Assembly (NCBI RefSeq): GCF_029784155.1
Contig: NC_073692.1
Location: forward strand, 367,207,160-367,271,159
Length of the DNA: 64,000 nucleotides
Direction: 5' to 3'
DNA from: Uranotaenia lowii
Taxonomy: Eukaryota > Arthropoda > Insecta > Diptera > Culicidae
In this document: piece after piece, positions 1 through 11,560 of the stretch
Numbering within the stretch: position 1 is the stretch's first letter
Layout: each line of letters opens with the position of its first letter
Position numbers and translations under genes: made by a program
Notes under the pieces: generated by a model
Database searches by the model: none
Seen by the model: only the letters and a program-made list of their open reading frames with translations
What the model was told of the DNA's origin: nothing

Positions 1-425
1 TTACCTTTTTTTCTGAATTTTTCGAAATAAGTCTTTGGAATATTTAGAGGCAAAATGTTGTTGATTGATCCTAGAAAGTATCCTACTAACAATCCTTCCT
101 TCGTTCCTCATTGACTACTAGGACGTGGCCGGCGCCGTTATTGATCATTTTCAAAGGGAGAGCATGAGTTTTGTGCATTGTGAATGAACTGCTAGTCCCA
201 AGCACCATTCTTTTGGCCCTTGCACAAAGCTGATGGCCTCAATCAATCACGGAGTAGCAACCATTGGCGAGGTAGAACTTGTTCTGCTTAGCCACGCCAG
301 CGATCATGGAATTTGAAGTGCGTAAGTTATACAAATTCTAATCAAATATGTTATCTGTAGTTTTGAATGAACGATCAAATCTAAGCACTTCAAGTTCAAT
401 GATTTAAGGTGGATATGAGTAGTCA

Positions 426-454
426 ACTAAGCTAAGCTAAGCTAAGCTAAGCTA
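426..454. repeat. GCTAA pentanucleotide microsatellite
   Basis: Five to six consecutive GCTAA-like units are visible, flanked by imperfect ACTAA and GCTAC units. It is a simple short tandem repeat with no evident function. Confidence 0.85.
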
Positions 455-552
455 CAGTTGAATCCATTATATTCATAGTTGATTGCGTAGAGTCAATCAT
501 CATTTTGTAGTTGAGTCTATTATATTTAAAGTTGGATGCGAAAAATCAACTA
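454..552. repeat. Diverged tandem repeat, period about 53 bp
   Basis: Bases 454-500 and 507-552 share the same order of motifs: an AGTTGA start, a (C/T)ATTATATT core, an AGTTG(G)ATGCG-like segment and a TCAA end. They look like two diverged copies of one unit. No function is evident. Confidence 0.45.
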
Positions 553-591
553 CGCTTTGATGATTGGTATAACCAGCCAGGCCCGTGCGAA

Positions 592-1370
592 GGTCCCGTC
601 CATGGGGGGGTTTCGAAATTTAAATTTAGCCAAATATAATAACAATACGAAAAATGCACAAGAATTAAAGAAATTGACTTCTAAACCATTTTCTTACTTA
701 TAATTAGAACAAAAACTTAAAAAAAATAAATATTACTAGAAAATGTTGATTTATTACATTTTCAAAACAATTCAGAATAAATGTTTCAAATCAATGGTAT
801 TTCCGGTAAGTCATAGATGAATCATTCAAAATGATGTTCCTTATTCTGAACTAGGAATTTGCTCGAAAATAAATTCTATGCAGGCAAGACCACTGTAGTA
901 TCTTGATTTGTGGAAAACATTATTATGATTAGAAATGTGAAATCTGATTAGGAAAAAGAACATTTTAAGGAAAATTTATTCAAAAGTTGATAATTGAATT
1001 TTATTTGATTAAAAAAAGAAATATTTCATTTTATTTCAAGACTGTCAGTGATCAAAGTCAAAAGGGTCAAAGTTCTTTACTACAATTTGTCTAGTTTTAA
1101 AAAATAAAAGGCTAAAAAATTTCTGAATGTCATAATAATAGCTTCATTTATTTAGAACACAACATGTACAATTACTCTGACAATTTACAGATTGAGAAAT
1201 GATCAATAAGAAACTGATAAAATAAAAATAAAAATAATTAATTCCAAGTTTTGTTGTAAATATTGAAAGCAAAAAGATAAAACAAATTTAGTTAACATTG
1301 CTCATCAAAATTCAAATTTAAAGTTGCTAATTCGAATCAAATCAACTAGAGATAAGATAAATTAAAAATC
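592..1370. other. Non-coding interior of outer TIR element, left part
   Basis: This is very AT-rich sequence with scattered A and T runs and no frame of note. I see nothing in it beyond the G tract near the element end. It stops at the target duplication of the inner element. Confidence 0.5.
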
Positions 1371-1875
1371 ATGATCGGTTGCAGGGCCGTAGGAAGAACC
1401 GACCCATGGGGGGGGTTTTGATGACTGATTTTTACCAAAGATTTTTGCCCAACAACGTACGAATAAAAAAAAACTAATTAAATTTGTCACTATATGATTA
1501 TTCATTTTTAAGTTCTCATTCAAAGTTTTTGTATTAAATCGTAACTTTAGAAAAGTGGTCCTTAGTCTAAAGGGTGAACTACATTTTCTTCATGAAACCT
1601 TTCGAAACAAAACATGGAATTTTCTTTCATCGATGGTTAAAATTTTTGAATTTGTTTAAGAGTCTTATTATTGAATTATTTGATTTGAGCATAAATTAAT
1701 TTCTATTTAGGCTTGCCTTCTAAAAATACTTATTGTATGCTTAAATCAAACAAGCCCAATCTTCCAAACTCTTTTGCAAATTCCAAGATTCTTATCTTTG
1801 TAGAGAATAAATAAAAATTTCGAAAAAAAAACAGTAAGGGATAAAAAATTTTCAGATCAAATTTGCTTGGTGCAA

Positions 1876-2766
1876 TTATTTATTTACATAGTATTCCGTC
1901 TCACGACATAACTTGACGAACATAATTCCTAAAATTCACTCGGTCCATGGCAACCGTTCTCCAATTCCTCGGGCACCCCACGTTCGCCAGATCACGCTCC
2001 ACTTGGTCTAACCACCTCGCTCGTTGCGCCCCCGCTCGCCTTGTTCCTGCCGGATTCGTAGCGAACACCTGTTTTGCAGGACAGTCGTCCGGCATTCTCG
2101 CAACATGTCCCGCCCAGCGTATCCGGCCAGCCTTCACCACCTTCTGGATACTGGGTTCGCCGTAGAGGCGCGCGAGCTCGTGGTTCATCCTTCGCCTCCA
2201 CACTCCGTTCTCCTGTACGCCGCCAAAGATGGTTCTTAACACTCGTCGCTCGAATACTCCGAGTGTACGCAGGTCCTCCTCGAGCAATATCCATGTCTCG
2301 TGCCCGTAGAGAACAACCGGTCTAATGAGCGTCATATACAGGTTACACTTCGTGCGAGGGCTAAGTCTTCTCGACCGCAGTTGCTTGTGGAGTCCATAGT
2401 AGGCACGACTTCCGCTGATAATTCGCCTCCGGATCTCACGGCTGGTGTCATTGTCTGCGGTCACCAGTGAGCCGAGATAGACAAAGTCTTCGACTATCTC
2501 CAGCTCGTCGCCGTCGATCGTGACCTTGTTTTTACTGGACAAGCGGGTTCGGTCGGTCTCGGATCCGCAGGCCAGCATGTACTTCGTCTTGGACGTATTA
2601 ATCATCAATCCAATCCTTCCTGCTTCGTGTTTCAGTTTGCGGTAGATCTCCTCCACCGCCGCAGATGATCTGCCGACTATATCAATGTCATCGGCAAAGC
2701 AGATAAGTTGACTGGATCTGTTGAAAATCGTGCCCCGCATTTCGCCCACCGCTCGTCGAATAACAC
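1876..2766 (-). mobile_element. 5'-truncated RTE-type LINE insertion
   Basis: This is a minus-strand non-LTR retrotransposon fragment bounded by an exact 10-bp target duplication, CTTGGTGCAA, at 1866-1875 and 2767-2776. Its 3' untranslated part is only about 25 nt after the stop and ends in a TAAATAAATAA-like tract (1876-1887). Very short 3' ends with a simple repeat are typical of the RTE clade. The endonuclease and N-terminal RT are absent, as expected from incomplete target-primed reverse transcription. Its GC content is much higher than that of the surrounding DNA, and it sits inside the inner TIR element. Confidence 0.85.
1901..2766 (-). pseudogene. Reverse transcriptase C-terminal fragment, RTE-like LINE ORF
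   Basis: An open frame of about 288 codons encodes the C-terminal half of a LINE reverse transcriptase. The metal-binding motif appears as FADD (the YxDD box, near 2687-2698), preceded by a G-T-I-F-N segment and followed by a conserved thumb-like region. A VVLYGHETW motif follows (compare LYGSETW in RTE/BovB-like ORFs), then a C-terminal GHVARMP-type segment (RWAGHVARMPDD) ending in a WLDQVERDL-like block. The frame has no internal stop, so the insertion may be fairly young, but it has no initiation codon of its own and lacks the endonuclease and RT fingers. It cannot make a working polymerase alone. Naming it RTE rests on these motifs and the short 3' end; another related LINE clade is possible. 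Confidence 0.85.
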
Positions 2767-2776
2767 CTTGGTGCAA

Positions 2777-3833
2777 ACTTGAACTAAATTTATGATTTTA
2801 ACTTGAAATTTAGCTTTAAAACTGCAATCTCATTAATGTTATACAATACACCGAGAAAATATAGAATTTTGTGCATATTTTTTAGGTGAAGATCAGGTTT
2901 TTGAACAGGAAATATTTTTCATGAAGAATCAATTCCATAACAAAAGTCCTGTGGATGAGTTTTTTTAAATATAATTTGGGATATTTTGTATAAAGCAAAA
3001 CATATAAAATTAACCCAAATTCTTCTTTATATCTGTGATTTTCAGCTGAATTGTTTGTACAAACAAATTCTGAATAAAAAATGATAAATCTATTAATTGA
3101 CAAGCAAATTTTCAAGTTAATGTTCTCTTGAATTTCTCTACAATTTTATGTTGATTGAAAAACTCATTAACAATTTAATCTTTTCCTGAATTTTAAATCT
3201 AAATTCTGAACCTGAATTCAAAAATTGAACTTTGAATCTGTTTCTTAATTTCTTTACGATTTCTAAAATGTACCATAAGTGCGATTTCCGAATCTTAATT
3301 CCAGATCAGGATTTTATGAGCCAAGTTTTTGAGCTATCATTCATGAATCTATTATTTAAATTCTGTATTGCTGGTTTAATCTTAATTCATATTTTCAATT
3401 ATTTATTTCTAATCTGTGTTGTGAATCTGAATTGAAATGTGAATTTAAAATGATGAATCTGAATCTGAGTTTTCAATTCTGGATCATCACTTAGAAGCTT
3501 GATGTGTTTAAAGTTTGTGTTAGAATAAAGTTTTGAGAACTTCGATTTGAATATAAAGCAAAATCCTTCTTTTTTTCATATTCGGAAAACAATTATCAAA
3601 ATATTAAAAATGCAAATGATTTTTCAAAACATGAATCAAATTTGATATGAAATGCAAAACCGAATTTAAAGCAGGATTTCGAAGCAGTAAATATATAATT
3701 CCTTATTTATAATGATTATTTGAACTAAAAATCAAGAATCCCAAACTTCAGAATCAGAAATACGAAAATATGTAGAAATACACCAGAACCACCAGAAATG
3801 GGTTTAATTTAAAGATTAATATTCAGACCTGTA
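2777..3833. other. AT-rich non-coding interior of inner TIR element
   Basis: There is no convincing gene; open frames are short and A/T-driven. From about 3185 to 3480 the sequence contains degenerate GAATCTGAATTCTG-type words, which resemble the 12-bp satellite near 62-63 kb in the same window. Otherwise I see nothing. Confidence 0.45.
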
Positions 3834-3843
3834 TTTCTATGAG

Positions 3844-4230
3844 AAGGTTGTCAGATATTTAATATTAAATTTTAAAGAAATTCGGTCACCCGGTTGTCCG
3901 GATTTCATGAGAAAAGCCCGTATTTTGCCGGGTCTGTTCTTATTCTCATTTTTAAATAAAACTTTAAAAAACAAATTGTATTGTGAATTATTTTTTACTT
4001 ATGTGTCCGACATTTCTGGAGCAAGTTTTAATAAAAATAATCATGAAATGTTTTTCAAGTTTTTCTTGATTTTTGATGAGCGATTCCTAGGTTCCGTTAA
4101 AAATTGGCCGGTATTGCCTGGATTTTGCTCGACAATTTTGAAATCAAATACCCGGTTTTGCCAGGTTTTAATATGAAACAGCCCGGATTTTTCAGGCACG
4201 GATACGTGCTGAAAAAATTCTGACAACCTT
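3844..4230. mobile_element. MITE with 12-bp TIRs and 9-bp target duplication
   Basis: Inverted termini AAGGTTGTCAGA (3844-3855) and TCTGACAACCTT (4219-4230) are exact. They are flanked by the direct repeat TTTCTATGA at 3834-3842 and 4231-4239, with one extra base at 3843. The interior contains several subterminal CCCGG/CCGGG-centred motifs on both sides (about 3891-3935 and 4105-4195), giving internal symmetry. It has no coding capacity. An 8-9-bp duplication would suit a hAT-like or Mutator-like parent, but I cannot decide which. Confidence 0.8.
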
Positions 4231-4239
4231 TTTCTATGA

Positions 4240-4458
4240 ACAAGTGAGAAAATTTTGAAAAACTGTAACAGAATTTTGAACTTGGGATGGGTTTTTGAGG
4301 TTTTGGCATAAGTTTTTAGTCTAGATTGTTACTCTTGAATGTCTTTGCTCTTTGATCATAATTTGATTATGGATTTGAAATTTTGAGTGTAGAGTAGAAA
4401 ACCTCGCTTGCTTTTTTGGACCCTCATGAGGGGGGTTTAACCCCCAAAACCCCCCCCG
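4240..4458. other. Right end of inner TIR element, non-coding
   Basis: This is AT-rich sequence leading into the G/C subterminal tracts at 4420-4458. No gene is visible. Confidence 0.5.
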
Positions 4459-4480
4459 TTCCTACGGCCATGATCGGTTG

Positions 4481-6101
4481 AACAACATGATATAATATAA
4501 TTAAAATTAGAGAAACTTTTATAATATTTCAATCGATGGTTTGGAAACTATGTTTTTCTTATTAAAAATTTAGTTTCAAAAGCAGAAAATTATGTTTTTA
4601 GAACACAAAAATTCAGATTAAAAAAAAAAACAAACTTATGAAAATATTTCATGAAACTTAAATTTAAAATTTTCTAAATTTATTTGAAAGTAAAAAAAAG
4701 CCAAGATTAAAAAGATTATTTTTGAATGTTTTAGAAGTTTTGATAAACTCGTTATACCATAAAAAACAATTTAAAAAAAATGGTAACTTAAAGGATCAGC
4801 ATTTTTATACCTATGATTGAATGATTCATTTGGTGGATAAAAGCGTCTTGAACTCGAATCTTTTGTCAAATTTTGCCAATTACCTTGCGTATTAGTGATA
4901 TGGAGTTTATACGCTTTAAAAGTATCAGTTTTGAGTGAAATCAATCATTGATAACTGATGAAGTAACAAATCTACGGTAACAGAGATAAATCTGATTCTA
5001 AATTTGTTTAAAGTACGCATTTAATTCAATTAAGGAATAATATTCCAAGAATGATAATGCACGATGAATGATGATGCATCTGAAAAAGTTAAATTCTACA
5101 GTTTATAAAAATTGGGAAAGATATCATCACAAAAACTTCTGACATTACTGAAAAAAGTTTAAAAAAAAAATTGAATTCATTTAACAAAATTTGTTCAAAC
5201 CTGCAAAACGATTAGATTTTTACTTTAAAAATATGTTAAATTCAATACGGTTTAAAACTTCATTAAAATGGGGGAAAGTACATAAATTGAAAACCTCTAT
5301 AACTTTTTCGCAGAACTCAAAATTTCTTAAAGTCTTGAGGAAAGTTGAAAATTGATATAAACCTTTATTATAAGATGTTATTTTTGTTTGAAATTTTGTC
5401 AAATAAATGCAGAAATTTCTTGAAAGATTTTAAAATATTTTCAGAAGTTATTCAAAAAACAAAAGCTGCGTATTTAGATTCAGGGCACCCAAATTAATCA
5501 AAATTAGATTTCAACTTCTTTTCCCCTCGAAAGATGTTAATTGTATGGCCTTGTGTATTTTGTCAAAACGTTTTTGAATGTGATGTGAATATTTAGAAGA
5601 ACAAGAAACACAAAAAGTAATTGAAACTCAAAATGGTTTCTTGAAGAATAATTCATATCACCACATTTTTGTATGTATGTATGTATTAGATTTTCATTTG
5701 CTAATTCTGATGACCACCCTGAGTCATGATATTTTGTTCATAATTACCCCACCTAGCCCTATGGCTTCCAACTTATTGAAGATTCCATTTTTGAATACAA
5801 ACCCATTCTAAAGGCGAAGTAGGATTTTTGTATGTCAAGTTGAGAGTTTCAATGCCAAAGGTTGATTGAATTGCAAATCGATACTTACAATTAAAAATTA
5901 GTTTTAATTCGTGAACGGCATATATGTTTGTATCGTCGTAAAATAAAATGTCTCAAGCCTAGGATGATTTAAGACCAATTTCCGCCGGAGGCGAGAAAAA
6001 TTTCGGACTTTTTTGTTAACACTTATTTAACACCTTTTGATATCAAGTAGTTTCTCTTTACTACTTCGAAAATTTAACATGGGAAAAATCTTCATGGGGG
6101 A
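4481..6101. other. Non-coding interior of outer TIR element, right part
   Basis: This is about 1.6 kb of AT-rich DNA without a recognisable gene. A short GTAT run (about 5671-5686) is the only simple repeat. No frame shows a protein signature that I know. Confidence 0.5.
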
Positions 6102-6141
6102 GGGGTTAAACCCCTAAAAAGCCCCCCCCGTTCACACGGCC

Positions 6142-6822
6142 TTGTATCCAGCTGAAATAATTAGAACAACTGTGGTCTAGTTTTGAATTTCAAATGCCAT
6201 CATAAAAAAAACGTTAAAAATTGACTTCAAACAGTGCCATCTATTGTGCCGTTCAAAAGTTACAAATAAACTTTTCAGGTGCTCAGTTTTCGAAAAGGCG
6301 TAATCGTATATGAACCCAAAAATCGTTAAATCAATGCAATGGCCCACTGAAATAGACGGCTTCAATTTATTGCTTGAGCTACTATTGACTGTGCAAAATT
6401 TCACTTCCTTTATTTTTGTGCCACTGAGGCAGTCATTAGGTATATTATATCTAACACGAACGATTTTTTGCACTTCTTGAACGGTAATCGGATTCAGAGA
6501 ACGAATCCGCTTCAGCCAGTCAAATAGGAACAACGATCAGTCTTACCCAGCAGTACTTATTCTAGACATTTCAAAGAGAGTTATCATTTTTGCATCACAT
6601 TGTTAAGAATTTTGAACTTCTAACTTGTAGGAAATAGAGAATAAGTTTCAAGATATTTTTCCCTTATTCAATATGACGAATGTATTACGAAACTTCAACA
6701 GCGATTTGCTTGAAACCTCTTGAAACAAGCTATGCAGCTGTTATGACCTGTTGAAAGCTGACTAAAATTTTTTTCAGTTTTGTTTTAACAGTTTTCTTTG
6801 CTACGTTTGGAGACATCTAAGT
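6142..6822. other. Unique flank left of the satellite, no recognised gene
   Basis: A 118-codon minus-strand open frame lies at 6177-6533, but I recognise no domain in it, its product is of biased composition and no neighbouring signal supports expression, so I leave it uncalled. The rest is AT-rich. The segment ends where the 431-bp module begins, at GGACTTGC (6823). Confidence 0.45.
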
Positions 6823-7253
6823 GGACTTGCTTGTACGTATGTTCTCTGTGCTATGCATGCATGCGAAAAGTTTCACCACCGAATCTCTAAAATCGATAAA
6901 TGTATAGACTTTAATGTGCGGCTCTGCCTGATTGAATCTGTTTTTGAAACGAAGGCACCAAAACTGCTGTTCCTCTGTGTAATTTTACTCCCAAAACTCA
7001 TTTTTAGAAAGGAGTAATGAAAATCTGGAATATAGGATTTTTTTTCAATACAAAAATGACATAAAAATGTAGAAGAAAACTTCGAAAATCGGATTTTTAT
7101 GATTTTATGGCAAATGTTAAGGAGTTGGCTATAAATCGCTCCAAACTGAAATAAAATCATTTTCCATAAAATTTTCAAAAAATAAAAAAAAAGAAATTTC
7201 AAACGCATTTTAAGAATTTTTCATCAAAAATGACAAATGACAATATTGAATAA
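6823..7253. repeat. 431-bp module, copy 1 (joins unique flank)
   Basis: This copy begins at GGACTTGC and ends at GAATAA, directly before the first 9-bp run. Unlike the other seven copies, it is preceded by non-satellite DNA, so it probably represents the ancestral left flank. It includes an ATGCATGCATGCG segment and, at about 7050-7069, a natural ACAAAAATGACATAAAAATG stretch that resembles two satellite monomers. The minus strand is open for 111 codons (6873-7208), rich in Phe, Ile, Lys and Ser, with no domain that I recognise. Confidence 0.9.
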
Positions 7254-8755
7254 AATGACAAAAATGACAAAAATGACAAAAATGACAAAAATGACAAAAA
7301 TGACAAAAATGACAAAAATGACAAAAATGACAAAAATGACAAAAATGACAAAAATGACAAAAATGACAAAAATGACAAAAATGACAAAAATGACAAAAAT
7401 GACAAAAATGACAAAAATGACAAAAATGACAAAAATGACAAAAATGACAAAAATGACAAAAATGACAAATATGACAAAAATGACAAAAATGACAAAAATG
7501 ACAAAAATGACAAAAATGACAAAAATGACAAAAATGACAAAAATGACAAAAATGACAAAAATGACAAAAATGACAAAAATGACAAAAATGACAAAAATGG
7601 CAAAAATGGCAAAAATGACAAAAATGACAAAAGTTATAAAAATGACATAAAATAACAAATATGACAAAAATGACAGAAATGACACAAATGACAGAAATGA
7701 CAAAAATGACAACGATGACATAAATGACAAAATTGACAAAAATGACAAAAATGACAAAAATGATATAAATAAAAAAAATGACAAAAATGACAAAAATGAC
7801 AAAAATGACAAAAATGACAAAAATGACAAAAATGACAAAAATGACAAAAATGACAAAAATGACAAAAATGACAAAAATGACAAAAATGTCGAAAATGACA
7901 AAAATGACAAAAATGACAAAAATGGCAAAAATGACAAAAGTTATAAAAATGACATAAAATAACAAATATGACAAAAATGACAGAAATGACACAAATGACA
8001 GAAATGACAAAAATGACAACGATGACATAAATGACAAAAATGACAAAAATGACAAAAATGATATAAATAAAAAAAATGACAAAAATGGCAAAAATGACAA
8101 AAATGACAAAAATGACAAAAATGACAAAAATGACAAAAATGACAAAAATGACAAAAATGACAAAAATGACAAAAATGACAAAAATGACAAAAATGACAAA
8201 AATGACAAAAATGACAAAAATGACAAAAATGACAAAAATGACAAAAATGACAAAAATGACAAAAATGACAAAAATGACAAAAATGACAAAAATGACAAAA
8301 ATGACAAAAATGACAAAAATGACAAAAATGACAAAAATGACAAAAATGACAAAAATGACAAAAATGACAAAAATGACAAAAATGACAAAAATGACAAAAA
8401 TGACAAAAATGACAAAAATGACAAAAATGACAAAAATGACAAAAATGACAAAAATGACAAAAATGACAAAAATGACAAAAATGACAAAAATGACAAAAAT
8501 GACAAAAATGACAAAAATGACAAAAATGACAAAAATGACAAAAATGACAAAAATGACAAAAATGACAAAAATTACAAAAATGACAAAAATGACAAAAATG
8601 ACAAAAATGACAAAAATGACAAAAATGACAAAAATGACAAAAATGACAAAAATGGCAAAAATGGCAAAAATGACAAAAATGACAAAAGTTATAAAAATGA
8701 CATAAAATAACAAATATGACAAAAATGACAGAAATGACACAAATGACAGAAATAC
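7254..8755 (+). repeat. 9-bp array block between modules 1 and 2
   Basis: This block has a long run of pure monomers with paired TGGCAAAAA monomers at its end, then three successive landmark-A segments near 7630, 7940 and 8690. The last is cut off at TGACAGAAATAC, where module 2 begins. Confidence 0.9.
7629..7768 (+). repeat. Landmark A, first copy (higher-order signature)
   Basis: Landmark A is a segment of about 140 bp: an AAAGTTATAAAAATGACAT start, AAAATAACAAATATG, the fixed triplet of GAAA, CAAA, GAAA variant monomers, an AACGATGACATAAATG step, an AAATTGAC step and a GATATAAATAAAAAAAATG end. About 49 copies of its opening motif occur between 7.6 and 57.9 kb. None occurs between about 43.5 and 54.7 kb. 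The shared internal order shows that copies derive from one ancestor rather than from independent mutation. Confidence 0.85.
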
Positions 8756-9186
8756 GGACTTGCTTGTACGTATGTTCTCTGTGCTATGCATGCATGCGAA
8801 AAGTTTCACCACCGAATCTCTAAAATCGATAAATGTATAGACTTTAATGTGCGGCTCTGCCTGATTGAATCTGTTTTTGAAACGAAGGCACCAAAACTGC
8901 TGTTCCTCTGTGTAATTTTACTCCCAAAACTCATTTTTAGAAAGGAGTAATGAAAATCTGGAATATAGGATTTTTTTTCAATACAAAAATGACATAAAAA
9001 TGTAGAAGAAAACTTCGAAAATCGGATTTTTATGATTTTATGGCAAATGTTAAGGAGTTGGCTATAAATCGCTCCAAACTGAAATAAAATCATTTTCCAT
9101 AAAATTTTCAAAAAATAAAAAAAAAGAAATTTCAAACGCATTTTAAGAATTTTTCATCAAAAATGACAAATGACAATATTGAATAA
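8756..9186. repeat. 431-bp module, copy 2
   Basis: By eye this matches copy 1 over its full length. It is preceded by the truncated landmark ending in CAGAAATAC, a junction repeated at all later copies. The 111-codon minus-strand frame is retained (8806-9141). Confidence 0.9.
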
Positions 9187-11129
9187 AATGACAAAAATGA
9201 CAAAAATGACAAAAATGACAAAAATGACAAAAATGACAAAAATGACAAAAATGACAAAAATGACAAAAATGACAAAAATGACAAAAATGACAAAAATGAC
9301 AAAAATGACAAAAATGACAAAAATGACAAAAATGACAAAAATGACAAAAATGACAAAAATGACAAAAATGACAAAAATGACAAAAATGACAAAAATGACA
9401 AAAATGACAAAAATGACAAAAATGACAAAAATGACAAAAATGACAAAAATGACAAAAATGACAAAAATGACAAAAATGACAAAAATGACAAAAATGACAA
9501 AAATGACAAAAATGACAAAAATGACAAAAATGACAAAAATGACAAAAATGACAAAAATGGCAAAAATGGCAAAAATGACAAAAATGACAAAAGTTATAAA
9601 AATGACATAAAATAACAAATATGACAAAAATGACAGAAATGACACAAATGACAGAAATGACAAAATGACAACGATGACATAAATGACAAAATTGACAAAA
9701 ATGACAAAAATGATATAAATAAAAAAAATGACAAAAATGACAAAAATGACAAAAATGACAAAAATGACAAAAATGACAAAAATGACAAAAATGACAAAAA
9801 TGACAAAAATGACAAAAATGACAAAAATGACAAAAATGACAAAAATGACAAAAATGACAAAAATGACAAATATGACAAAAATGACAAAAATGACAAAAAT
9901 GACAAAAATGACAAAAATGACAAAAATGACAAAAATGACAAAAATGACAAAAATGACAAAAATGACAAAAATGACAAAAATGACAAAAATGACAAAAATG
10001 ACAAAAATGGCAAAAATGGCAAAAATGACAAAAATGACAAAAGTTATAAAAATGACATAAAATAACAAATATGACAAAAATGACAGAAATGACACAAATG
10101 ACAGAAATGACAAAAATGACAACGATGACATAAATGACAAAATTGACAAAAATGACAAAAATGATATAAATAAAAAAAATGACAAAAATGACAAAAATGA
10201 CAAAAATGACAAAAATGACAAAAATGACAAAAATGACAAAAATGACAAAAATGACAAAAATGACAAAAATGTCGAAAATGACAAAAATGACAAAAATGAC
10301 AAAAATGGCAAAAATGACAAAAGTTATAAAAATGACATAAAATAACAAATATGACAAAAATGACAGAAATGACACAAATGACAGAAATGACAAAAATGAC
10401 AACGATGACATAAATGACAAAATTGACAAAAATGACAAAAATGATATAAATAAAAAAAATGACAAAAATGGCAAAAATGACAAAAATGACAAAAATGACA
10501 AAAATGACAAAAATGACAAAAATGACAAAAATGACAAAAATGACAAAAATGACAAAAATGACAAAAATGACAAAAATGACAAAAATGACAAAAATGACAA
10601 AAATGACAAAAATGACAAAAATGACAAAAATGACAAAAATGACAAAAATGACAAAAATGACAAAAATGACAAAAATGACAAAAATGACAAAAATGACAAA
10701 AATGACAAAAATGACAAAAATGACAAAAATGACAAAAATGACAAAAATGACAAAAATGACAAAAATGACAAAAATGACAAAAATGACAAAAATGACAAAA
10801 ATGACAAAAATGACAAAAATGACAAAAATGACAAAAATGACAAAAATGACAAAAATGACAAAAATGACAAAAATGACAAAAATGACAAAAATGACAAAAA
10901 TGACAAAAATGACAAAAATGACAAAAATGACAAAAATTACAAAAATGACAAAAATGACAAAAATGACAAAAATGACAAAAATGACAAAAATGACAAAAAT
11001 GACAAAAATGACAAAAATGACAAAAATGGCAAAATTGGCAAAAATGACAAAAATGACAAAAGTTATAAAAATGACATAAAATAACAAATATGACAAAAAT
11101 GACAGAAATGACACAAATGACAGAAATAC

Positions 11130-11560
11130 GGACTTGCTTGTACGTATGTTCTCTGTGCTATGCATGCATGCGAAAAGTTTCACCACCGAATCTCTAAAAT
11201 CGATAAATGTATAGACTTTAATGTGCGGCTCTGCCTGATTGAATCTGTTTTTGAAACGAAGGCACCAAAACTGCTGTTCCTCTGTGTAATTTTACTCCCA
11301 AAACTCATTTTTAGAAAGGAGTAATGAAAATCTGGAATATAGGATTTTTTTTCAATACAAAAATGACATAAAAATGTAGAAGAAAACTTCGAAAATCGGA
11401 TTTTTATGATTTTATGGCAAATGTTAAGGAGTTGGCTATAAATCGCTCCAAACTGAAATAAAATCATTTTCCATAAAATTTTCAAAAAATAAAAAAAAAG
11501 AAATTTCAAACGCATTTTAAGAATTTTTCATCAAAAATGACAAATGACAATATTGAATAA
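11130..11560. repeat. 431-bp module, copy 3
   Basis: Full-length copy with the same CAGAAATAC left junction and GAATAA right end. The 111-codon minus frame is retained (11180-11515). Confidence 0.9.

Larger units (their letters stand above)
1..579. other. Non-coding left-edge DNA, origin unknown
   Basis: I see no gene here. Bases of about 57-320 are clearly richer in G and C than the AT-rich surroundings and may be a decayed repeat, but I do not recognise the family and no frame of useful length is open. The remainder holds the GCTAA tract and a diverged tandem repeat, both listed separately, and ends at the left terminus of the outer TIR element. Confidence 0.4.
1382..4469. mobile_element. 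Inner TIR element with 11-bp target duplication
   Basis: An exact 11-bp direct repeat (ATGATCGGTTG) lies at 1371-1381 and 4470-4480. Directly inside are exact 11-bp inverted termini, GGCCGTAGGAA at 1385-1395 and TTCCTACGGCC at 4459-4469, with three extra bases (CAG) at the left. A CATGGGGGGGG tract follows the left end and a G5TTTAAC5 palindrome (4431-4445) plus C8 precede the right end. Direct repeats outside matching inverted repeats are the hallmark of cut-and-paste DNA transposons. No transposase is visible. An 11-bp duplication is in the range reported for Mutator-like elements, but I do not assign a superfamily. It carries the LINE fragment at 1876-2766 and the MITE at 3844-4230. Confidence 0.75.
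580..6141. mobile_element. Outer non-autonomous TIR element, host of nested insertions
   Basis: The left end (GGCCCGTGCGAA, 580-591) is followed by a CATGGGGGGG tract. The right end (TTCACACGGCC, 6131-6141) is preceded by CCCCCCCC and a GGGGTTAAACCCC palindrome at 6102-6114. The termini are imperfect inverted repeats and have the same design as the inner element at 1382-4469, so both appear to belong to one family. Flanks of about 566-579 (GGTATAACCAGCCA) and 6142-6155 (TTGTATCCAGCTGA) resemble a decayed target duplication. No transposase is recognisable. The pairing of these ends is inferred from terminal similarity and could instead join two separate copies. Confidence 0.5.

Noticed and set aside
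1947..2325. Plus- and minus-strand frames overlapping the LINE fragment
   Set aside because: They are shadows of the GC-rich reverse transcriptase frame on the minus strand.
3232..4176. Small plus-strand frames in the inner TIR element
   Set aside because: They are Phe/Leu/Asn-rich products of AT-rich DNA; one lies wholly in the MITE.
6177..6533. 118-codon minus-strand frame as a gene
   Set aside because: No recognisable domain, AT-driven composition and no supporting signal. It is noted only in the flank description.
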